This document shows, in pieces, positions 55,001-64,000 of a DNA stretch of 64,000 nt. The DNA is from Boswellia sacra. Taxonomy: Eukaryota > Streptophyta > Magnoliopsida > Sapindales > Burseraceae. Each line of letters starts with the position of its first letter. Within the stretch, counting starts at the first letter, position 1. The translations under genes and the position numbers were made by a program. Location: contig SNVD02001184.1 of assembly GCA_013180625.2 (NCBI GenBank), positions 1 to 64,000 on the forward strand. The letters run 5' to 3'. The notes under the pieces were generated by a model. That model saw only the letters and a list, made by a program, of their open reading frames with translations. It had not been told where the DNA came from and searched no databases.

Positions 55001-58000
55001 AGTATATAGGATAAAAGAAGCTAACCTTCCTGTAAATATGTGTTCCCTTAAACCCAGGATCGTAGGAGGCCGTCGTCCATGGTTCTGAAGAAATTCTTGC
55101 AGAAGATTTCTCATTTTTAAAGCCTCTTCTAAATAATTATCCTGAAAAACCAGAAACCCTAAGAACAAGGCACAGAAGAATCATTAACTAGTAACTATTG
55201 CAGCAAGAGCATACTTGGTTCATATCAATTGTTTGTAGAGCTTCCCCACGAGTAAAAATTATGGCATGATTTTGATTTTCTGGCTTCCCTTCTCCAATAT
55301 TTGGTGGACCAGGAAGCTTTATGCGATAGATTTCCTACAAAAGATGAACAATATACTTGACCAGCAGTTACTATTGGACAAGTATTTTGATTAAAAAGTG
55401 GATGCTATGGAAGAGTATGTGCAAAATTCGAGCAAAAGAACTCTATGGCTGGTAATTCTTACCATGTACTTGCTAGTAAATTTTCAATAACACAGCCATT
55501 TCAACTTTGGTTAGTTTCCCAATTGTGTCTAAGTTTGACGACCAACTTATTTCCACAGTTCATCACGTATACATCCAATAAAAACGAATTAATGACACCC
55601 GTAAACTTCAAACTGTACAAGAAGTCACTTAAATTGGACGAAAACGGTTCTTACCTATGCGATTTAACCCAAATAACATATCGTTCATATGCTTCATTCA
55701 CATGTCACGGCAACTCTAAATTTATTTTCATTTTGTTCAAAAATTAAAGTTCTTTATTTTGTAAAACCATCTTAAATTCACCCTTAATCACACAAACTTC
55801 TAAATTACACGTTGCAAAATCCCAAATTTAGTTATGAAAGTTCAATCTTCATTTCTTAATGGTTATTTAGTTTGACGGATGAACTAACAGGAGATTAATA
55901 ATGTGTTTATGACTATTATTTTTATTCCATTTGCTAGACTTTATGATTATCTCAGTTCATTTTGATCTCAAGAAGAACAAGGGAAAGGAAAAATAATATT
56001 GAAATGATATGAAGTGTGATTCATTGTGAAGCACTTCCAATGTTCTCCCTTTTTTCTGCAGTTTTTTCTTTTTTTTTCTTTTTATTTACGAAAAAAAGGA
56101 CAAAGATATTACACATGCATGAACAACACATGAAATAAACATTAATGTGAACTTCAATGCAAAAATAAAAAAGTAGAAATAATTAAATTTGGTTTTCAAC
56201 AAGAGTAATAATTATTTCCTTTGCACTATTAATTATTTTATATGCCAAACAGAAATAAGTACTACCTGATCAAAACCATTGACTGCTTTAAGCAATATAG
56301 AGGAATAAACTTTTTGAGGCTTATCTGCCACTATCACTTCTTTCTCCTCAACATAAGCAACACGAAGAGATGGGTACCTGCAAGCAATAATTTCATGGCG
56401 GTAATTAGATGACTTCAAAAGATCTTCTACTACAAGTTAAATTGCAAATTTCTGCAAGATTGCTTTGGGTTTAATTCCTGGTAAATGATTACCTGATCAT
56501 CAAATCAAGCATGTCTTGCGCATGGGGGTCTCCAGATGATTTTTGTGAGCCAAACATTTGACAGGAAACAACGTATGTGAATTTCATGTCTGATAATGCA
56601 TCTAGTTTAGCAGATGACATACGACTATTATTTTTTTCAGCAGCATCATACCCTTCAAGAATATCTGGCAGAATCAGTCACATGGCAGAAAGATTTTAGT
56701 GAAACAATCTCCACAAGATATAATCTGTGGCTACATTTTAGGTGCAATGGAAGAGATGCTTCTTTTATTTAGGGAAAAATCGAATCAAAATGGGATCATA
56801 AAAATGCTACTAAACACTGTGAATACTACCCATACAAATTCTTTGAAAAAAATTACTTAAAAAACTTTATATTACATAAGATGATGAGATAAGTGAAGAG
56901 TAAATAAATTTATTTAATTAAAACAGAAAATACAGCAATCATGCAATGGTAGTAAATTAATTTGCATGGAAGTGTTTGCATAGGAGTTTGCGTATGTCAC
57001 ACTACTTATACTTTTATCTAAGTTCAAGAATATGAACCTGCTTCTTCAGCAAAGTCAAGAAATGATTGTAATTTTATGGCTTCTCTGAAGTACATCATTC
57101 CTCTAACTGTAAAACAAATGAACAGAAGTTGTATTCAGAAAATCACATTTTGTATTTTGTTTGTATGAGTAGCTAGGTACGTAGAAAATATTATATTCTT
57201 TTGTTTTACCTGATCTGCTAAGTGTTTGCCCCCGAAAAGAAGCCCAATTTCTAAGCTCTTCCTCCTTTCCTTGATTCTTGAGTCCATCCAGATTTTCACA
57301 ACCCATTCGTTCCAGAAAGTTTTTCCATTCATCTTGCAAAAAGATAGGATAGGAGCTACATAGTTCAAATTGCATCCAAATAGAGACCCAAAGATTACTG
57401 AAAATATCGTTCTACATTACCTGGATAAATCTTTTGCATATAGAAGATGATGGAAACCTCTTCTTTGCTCGAATGGAGCTCCTTGAGTGAAAAGTTGATG
57501 TCTTCCAAGTAGTGTGGAGTACAAACACTGTCCTAAGGAATATACTGAATCAGGAAAAATTTATTGGCTAAGCATTTACTTATTTAAGTAACAATGTCCA
57601 ATGACAAACTAAAATACAAGAGAACATACTAACAACAAGTGAGATCAAACTATATATAAATTGGTCAATTCGCACTCTACATTAGCTACAAATTTTCCTG
57701 GGGAGTAGAATGGAAGGCAGACAAATTTGATGCTGGAACAACTAAATATTAATGCTAGAATTAATCTCACGCATCCTTTCTAGCTAATTGTTAAGAATTA
57801 ATTAGCATCTTCCCAAAAAGATTGATTTAGATATTGGAAGTAAAATTTCAAATGATATCTATACAAATAGTGACGTATGATCCGTTAGATTGTAATTAGG
57901 AATAAAATTAAGGATTTTAATTTTGATTTTAGAGATTTTAATTAATTAGGGATTTTGACTATTATGGGAGAATTTGACTTCTTAAATTGGGAGCAATCCT

Positions 58001-61000
58001 AATTTGAGTTATTTTTCTCATTAGTTTACTATTTTATTTAAGATTTATTTTTGGTATTTTCTAGTTTAGTTGGAATTAGATTTTATTTCCTAGCAAATTT
58101 CATTTTCTAGTAAATTTTATTTCCTAGTCAAGTTATGTTTATTGACACTATAAATATGACTTCTTAAATTGAGAGCAATCCTAATTTGAGTTAATTTTCT
58201 CATTAGTTTACTATTTTGTTTAAGATTTATTTTTGATATTTTCTGGTTTAGTTGGGATTAGATTTTATTTCCTAGTCAAGTTATGTTTATTGATACTATA
58301 AATACGTGTCATTAATTATTTTAATTCTAAGGTTGTTAAATATGGATTTTTGATTATTTCGTAAAAGATTGTTTTCTCCCCCAATTTCACCGTGTTTCTC
58401 CACCAAATTTCTTCTATTATTTTCCTCCATTTCCTCTATATACATCTCCTTCCCTTTTTTTAATTTGAGGGTTTCTCATCACTTGGTATCAGAGCATGGT
58501 TTAATCCCCTTGTGTACTAGTTATCCTCTTTTTTTTTTTTTTTGTTCAACCCATAAACCCTAAATTTCTTACTATCATCAATTAATGTTAACTCATTTAT
58601 TCAATTTCATCTTCCATCAACCATCAATTTTGACCAATATTACTTTTTTTTTTAAAAAAGAAAAAGCCAATGCCATTGTTCACCATTGACCAATGTCGTT
58701 TGCAGCACCGCCACCACCAACAAAATCTTCTCATTGCGATCTACAATCTGTCCTTTAACACCAACTTCAAATTCTAACTAGAAACGTGTCGAAACGTCAT
58801 CCCAAATTTCTTTGCATAACCCCCCAAGGTTTTGGTTGTTTCAATTTTGCTCTTAATGTGATAGGGACCTTGGTAGTATGGGATACCAAAGTCCCATATC
58901 GGGTAGTATGGGCTGCTTAATGGGGTATTTAAACGTCTAGCCCTCTCACGTCAACAGCTAGTTTTTAGGGTGTGGTTCTCCATAGTGTTTGAGTGCCTAT
59001 CAATTGGTATCAGAGCCGGTGCTTGGCGGACCAGAGAGATATTATCGGCAGAGGGTTCTGACCGGCGCGGAGCCGAGTGAAGTGCTGTCGAATGCAGCAG
59101 CCGAGATGTCGACTTTCCGGGAAGGGGCAATTGATAGGGACCTTGGTAGTATGGGATGTCAAAGTCCCACATCGGGTAGTATGGGCTGTTTGATAGGGTA
59201 TTTAAGTGCCTGGCTCTCCCACCTTAACAGCTAGCTTTTGGGGTATGGTTCTCCATGCTGCTTGGGTGCCTGTCATAATGTTTTAGAATTTTTATTTTAG
59301 CTCTGATACTATCAGTCCACTATATTCATGGTTCTAGTGAGTTTAGTCCCTATGGCTAACTACCTTCACCACAATTCTCCTTAGTCCAAGAACTTGAAAC
59401 ACCTCAATGAGTAACACTCTAGTAAGTAACTACCATGATACAAACTGTAGAAAATAGGATAAACACTAAGATAGACACCATGAAGACAGAGCTACTACAA
59501 GCCATAAAAGCCTTACAAGTTTCCTCTCTTTCAAAACAAGACCCTCAAATTGAGTCATCTATCAAACATGGAGATCAAGATGATAAAGGGATTTTGGGGT
59601 GTAACTTCTAAGAACCATGAGAATGAATGTGATGATTCTAGTGAAGATGATGAAGCAAGAGAGATTAATCTTGAAGATGAGCATAAATCTAAAGATGATA
59701 TTGAAATCGCGGCAAGATGAATTCTAATGATGATGTGAAGCCTACATTTGAAGTTGAATCTTTATGTGAAAAAGAATGTAATGAGATCATTCAAGAAATC
59801 GATTCATAGGTTATGATTGATATTTGGGTTTATCTAATACTATCATTGGGTCAACATCCTCGATGAAATCTTCCATGGTCAACATCATTGCTTCCTCGTG
59901 AAAAAATATTGACATGTCATCAAAATTTCAGTCATATATACCCATGCCATTCAACTACCAAGAGAAAGTGTGGGTTAACACCTCTCCTATGCTTTTGTAA
60001 GGCAAGATTATTAGAAACTTTCTCTTCGACAACTCACCAGGAGTTGAGTTCTTTCAAGTGGCAGAAAATTGATGTAAGATTAATTATATTGTACTTAGGA
60101 ATAAAATTAAGAATTTTAATTTTGATTTTAAGGATTTTAATTAATTAGAGATTTTGACTTCCTAAATTAGGAGCATTCCTAATTTGAGTTATTTTCCTAA
60201 TTAATAGATTACTATTTTGTTTAGGATTTATTTTTAATATTTTATAGTTTAGTTAGGAATAGATTCTATTTCCTAATAGATTTTATTTCCTAGTTAAATT
60301 ATGTTTGTTGGCACTATAAACACGTTTCATTAGTTATTTTATTTCTAAGGTTGTTAGATATGGATTTTTTATCTTTTAGTAAAAAGTTTCTCCCTCAATT
60401 TCACCATATTCCTCCCCCCAATTTCTTCTATTATTTTCTTCATTTTCCTCTATCTACATCTCCCTCCCTTTTTTTTAATTTGAGGAACCTCGTTCCTCAT
60501 CAAATAGAGTGTGTCCTTAATTCTATGTCAATTTGTGGGTTGATGTTAATTTGGTTCTCCTATAATCTGCCTGATATTAGCAGATGACTAGATGAAGACC
60601 CCATATCTTTTAAAGTCTAAGACTCAATTTGCTTGTTAATTAAACAAGTAACATTCAGGTGACCTATCACCTTCAATTCATGGAGATAAAAATGCAAAGA
60701 AACTGCAAATAGAAATAGTTGTAAACAAGATACAGTATTGAGCAGGATCAATATATCCAACCTGAATGACAGCATATTGCGTACTTTAGGAGCATGGGGC
60801 ATATCCATAAACAGTGAAGTAGCAAAGAATGAAATACGCCTCCGAGCCTCTAGGTTTGCAGGTATGTCCATTGCCTTGTCTTTGACAGTAAGCAACAAAA
60901 GAAAACGCTTAATCTGCCATCCAAAAGTTTGAAATCTCTGGTTATTTATATGGCTCATGTTCACAAACACTTATATGTATGCATTTGTGTTTGAATTGAT

Positions 61001-63995
61001 ATCCATGTATGACCGTTTAGAGTTAAAAAAGGTTTGCACATATGAGCATGATGGTGACGGTATGTAAGTGTATATGCACATCTGCATGGAAAAGGTAAGA
61101 AACAAAAAATAAGGATTTATTCCCCCCAAAAAATAAGGACAAAGGGAGAAGAGGAAGGGAAAACAATACCTGTTCTTTCAAAGGGCCATTCTCTGGCAAA
61201 GGGAAGTGAATAGAACTCTTGTCAGCAAATAACTGAGGTTTAATGTTTTCTGGAGGAATAGCAAAATCCACCTCAACCTGCTGGTATGTATTTAACAGAT
61301 TGAATACTCTGTTCATATGGAAAGCAAATCTTAGTAAATGAAGCCTCTAAATTGATCTTAAGATGGGAAAAGTGACTGAAAGCAGCAAATCACCTGGAAC
61401 CATCTGTCATAATATCATTTGCAACAACCTCAAAGATATCTTGGAGAACCTTCACAACTTTATCATGCTGAGTTTCATTGCCCTCAAGCTTGAATAATGT
61501 AACAAAAAATCACTCAGGCTCGAAATTGGTTAAGAAACAAAAATGTCAACTTGGAATTCAGCTTTGCATGCAACAATTACCAGAAGTTCAACTAACTCGG
61601 TACATTTGGCCTGTAGAGCTACAAGCTCACTAATCTTGAATTCTCCGAGAAGACTAGATCTTTCAATGCTTTCCTCAATTTCATTTACAATATTGCATAT
61701 AACCCTGAAAAAGAAAGCAGGAAGCACCAGTGTCCACACCAGTGTTATATAAAGGAAACAAGAAGCAAGCAAAGTGACAACTATGACTCATCAAATTGAT
61801 TAGCTTACCAAGAGAAGCTTTATAAAACAACTATGTCAAAGGTTAGTTTTCATCAAAATTAAAGATTGTTGTCCTACCTTTTCTCCAGATCGCCATCCAC
61901 AAGAGCACCAAGGATGCACTTTAGTGATTCATAGCACTCTTTAACAGCAAAGTACATGTACTTATCTTTTCTAATCCTGCTAAAAAGAGTCTCATCCTTC
62001 CCAACAAAATCTCTTGCAATGGTCAGTGCTGTTGAAAACTGCCAAAAGTAGGGAAATCTTTATAGAAGAAAAACAACAAGAATTCAGAATCACAAATTTT
62101 AAAACCAAATACTGTACCTTATTTGCTAAAAGGAAAATAGGCCAACGAATCATTCCAGCAAATAACTCTGATGACATAGGTATTGTCATCAAATCCAACT
62201 CTCTGTTCATGAAAAACATATTTTTTAAGCTGCTATTAGAGAATTAAATATTTAGTGTTAAGCCCATATTTATAATCTTAAGTTTTTAGAAAATTGGCAA
62301 ACATAACATAGTATCTGAGGCATCAAAGGCTCGATCCGGTCCACGTTGCAAGTATACAGAGCTCTTGCATGTGAAGGGGCGTATTAGAAAATTAAGTACT
62401 TAGTGTCAAGCCCACATCTACAAGTTTAAGCTTTTAGAAAACTAGTAAAACTTAACAGCTACTTAATTAAAGAATTCTTCAACAAGAAATTAATACTACC
62501 TGTTGCTAATCAAGTCCTCTGACCGAAAAGTATTAACGATTTGGTTCCAAACTAGAACAAACTTGGCAACAGCATCTTTTTCACCCTCAAATATCTGAAA
62601 AGAATAGTTGAGCCATTATCATGAGAAAAAAGAAAACCTTCAATGAATCAAGTTGCAATATTAGAATCTCATACCTTATGAAATCTCCTGAAAAAACTTG
62701 TTTTTTTCCTCCTTTTGTCATACTTTTGAGCGCGCGGGATAAGGCAAGCATTGAATGCAGAAGGCAAGGAGTCAAATCTGCTTCTCAGCATTCCCAATGT
62801 CCGAATCTGTGAAAAACAAGTGTGATTAGTCCACTATGATATTGCTTTGGAGAGAAAAATTAATGCATCTTACCTCTCCAAGATGATGCAAAATACCATA
62901 AAGTCCACCAAAGATGGTACAGAAAACAGAATACCAAATCTGTGTGTCCATGAAGTACACCTGGATAAGTACCAAAGCAAATTGTGGTTAGGCATCATTT
63001 AGATTTCAGGAAGTTATGCATGCAATTCATCTTCACTGATTCATTTGTACATATTTCTATTTATAAAATTTATTCTCATTAAGCTTAAGATGAAGTAATA
63101 TTATTGGAGTTATGGACAAATAAACCATCTAGTAACTGATAATTAGCTCCAAGCCAACTAAATAACTCAAGGTAAAACATTGAAGGAAATTTTCCAGGTA
63201 ATGTGGCAGAAACTTACAACTATTATGGGAGCCCAAACAGCCACAACCGCACCAGCATTACTCTTGACTACATTAGGGAAACATATTTTCGTTACATGTA
63301 TTAACAGAAATGAAACGCAGTTTCCAAGCTTGAAAAATAGCGAGATGGAGAATACCTTTTGGGAAAAGCTCATGCCAAGCATAATCTTGCACACCAATCT
63401 TCATTATCTGTCTTGTAGGTGCAATAAGCGGCTTTATCTGCATTTTCACAATGGAATTTATGGTCAATAAATTGTGCTGCTTAAGCAGATTTTCAAAAAT
63501 AATTAAAGTCAGGAAGATAGAATATTAGTGCCAGACACATTGAACCCAATAAGAAGAAGCAATTATGTCAAGTACAAAACAGTAATAATTATTAATAGAT
63601 CACTGGTTTTTTTCCAACATTGTTTTCTTGCTTCTCCTTCTTCCATCTTTATCTTCAATGGACAATCTCAATAATCAGAAGCATAATATTTTAACTAGGC
63701 ACAGAAAACAAAGCTCATCACTTTTTCATATGAACTATTGGTATAGTATTACTTTCAATTTTGAACCAAGATGCAACAGTTAAAATGATTTTAGAAAACT
63801 CGGCTCTTCCAGCCACCATTGTGATAACTCTTGCTATTATATCATAAAGAGTAAGGAGTGCAGGAGAAAAACTGAAGCTATGCAACTGTATAACTTATTA
63901 TCATGTTGATGTGAGCATTTACAGTAGTATTTACCTCAAAACTGTAGCTAAATAAGAATTTGGCCAGCAGCACTAATATCCAGAAAAATGTATAC
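52084..63995 (-). CDS. CALS: Callose synthase (glucan synthase-like, GT48), C-terminal 25 exons
   Basis: Callose synthases make beta-1,3-glucan from UDP-glucose at the plasma membrane. Exons: 63935-63995, 63356-63437, 63218-63267, 62874-62960, 62675-62806, 62500-62594, 62118-62202, 61878-62038, 61581-61704, 61394-61488, 61170-61308, 60762-60913, 57421-57527, 57210-57332, 57038-57106, 56493-56664, 56266-56377, 55215-55334, 55026-55141, 54622-54705, 54249-54361, 53933-54162, 52669-53517, 52398-52583, 52084-52311. All have GT-AG ends and agreeing phases, giving about 1,256 residues, so roughly the first 650 to 700 of the usual 1,900 lie beyond the window. Visible motifs are VYFMDTQIWY, IRTLGMLRSRF, LEARRRISFF, the GT48 segment IDMNQDNYLEEALKMRNLLQ, GLREHIFTG, RVRFHYGHPDVFDR and EQTLSRDIYRLARRFDFFRM, then the multi-pass C-terminal membrane domain. 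The tail QTRFLFNEAFNRHLQIQPIL suggests the CALS6/CALS7 group, low confidence. The many introns exclude the GSL1/GSL5 type. No disabling change is seen. Confidence 0.96.
53749..53774. repeat. (AT)n microsatellite in a callose synthase intron
   Basis: An AT run lies in the intron between the exons ending at 53517 and starting at 53933. A second TA run of similar length lies at 54962-54987 in the intron between 54705 and 55026. Confidence 0.93.
57878..60502 (+). mobile_element. Non-autonomous LTR element inside a callose synthase intron
   Basis: LTRs lie at 57878-58481 and 60073-60502 and share AATAAAATTAAGnATTTTAA, TTTATTTCCTAGT and a common end CTCATCA. An initiator tRNA-Met primer site, TGGTATCAGAGCATGG, starts at 58484, so the element is on the plus strand, antisense to the host gene. 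The 5' LTR is longer because a ~175-bp part of it is duplicated in tandem (about 57969-58145 and 58158-58295). The interior has no intact gene and no RT; a TRIM has inserted into it. It enlarges this intron (57528-60761) to 3.2 kb. No clear target duplication was found. Confidence 0.82.
58859..59275 (+). mobile_element. TRIM with perfect target duplication, nested in the intronic LTR element
   Basis: Two 144-bp LTRs (58859-59002 and 59132-59275) begin TGATAGGGACC and end CCTATCA or CCTGTCA. The target duplication TAATG is perfect (58854-58858 and 59276-59280). The primer site TGGTATCAGAGCC starts at 59005 and the purine tract CGGGAAGGGGCAAT ends at 59131. The 129-bp interior is GC-rich and encodes nothing recognisable. 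It is 417 bp long in total. Confidence 0.94.
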
Positions 63996-64000
63996 CTGCA

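Noticed and set aside
61170..61277. A shorter callose synthase exon ending at 61277 after an internal CAG.
   Set aside because: It breaks the phase with the exon at 61394-61488. Using the acceptor beyond 61308 restores the frame and adds a family-like segment. The exon at 61878-62038 was extended for the same reason.
1..64000. CRISPR arrays, tRNA or rRNA genes, riboswitches and bacterial operons.
   Set aside because: None is visible. The short direct repeats here are explained by LTRs, tandem arrays and microsatellites, and the tRNA-like phrases are retroelement primer sites.

Overview
The window is nuclear DNA of a flowering plant, most likely a eudicot. The evidence is an intron-rich callose synthase gene with plant-type splice sites, an intronless pentatricopeptide-repeat (PPR) gene, plant retrotransposon lineages (Athila, Tat, Copia, TRIM), plant-type LINE remains and AT-rich spacers. 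There are no bacterial operons, CRISPR arrays or recognisable tRNA or rRNA genes. Only two genes look functional: a mitochondrial-type PPR gene (22475-23647, minus strand) and the C-terminal two thirds of a callose synthase gene (52084-63995, minus strand, 25 exons in consistent phase, 5' end beyond the right edge). Everything else is mobile DNA, much of it nested.

Layout from left to right. 1-6995: an Athila (Ty3/gypsy) element on the minus strand with decayed gag, protease, RT, RNase H and integrase, ending in its 5' LTR. 8628-18319: a second Athila copy, complete from LTR to LTR with a 5-bp target duplication but lacking RT and integrase; its downstream region carries a LINE 3' end fused to an intronless copy of a LOG-type cytokinin-activation gene. 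18975-22000: a short Ty3/gypsy element with only gag and protease. 22475-23647: the PPR gene. 24.2-29 kb: nested inverted-repeat DNA elements, including a Mutator-like element holding a hAT MITE. 29000-35390: a long-arm inverted-repeat element split by a gag-only Copia element. 36624-38934: a complete LINE insertion with only ORF1 and tandem repeats in its 5' UTR. 39051-40064: a TRIM with an additional inverted LTR piece. 40217-51260: a Tat-like element whose pol is absent and whose downstream part consists of four different tandem arrays. 52084-63995: callose synthase, with one 3.2-kb intron holding an LTR element that itself holds a TRIM.

The dominant theme is non-autonomous retroelements. 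Five retroelements are flanked by exact or near-exact target duplications or paired LTRs yet lack a reverse transcriptase, so they must have moved using enzymes encoded elsewhere. The two host genes are not functionally linked: PPR proteins act in organellar RNA metabolism, and callose synthase makes beta-1,3-glucan at the plasma membrane. The most unusual structure is the LINE-LOG chimera inside the Athila copy. All calls come from reading the sequence alone; no database search was run.
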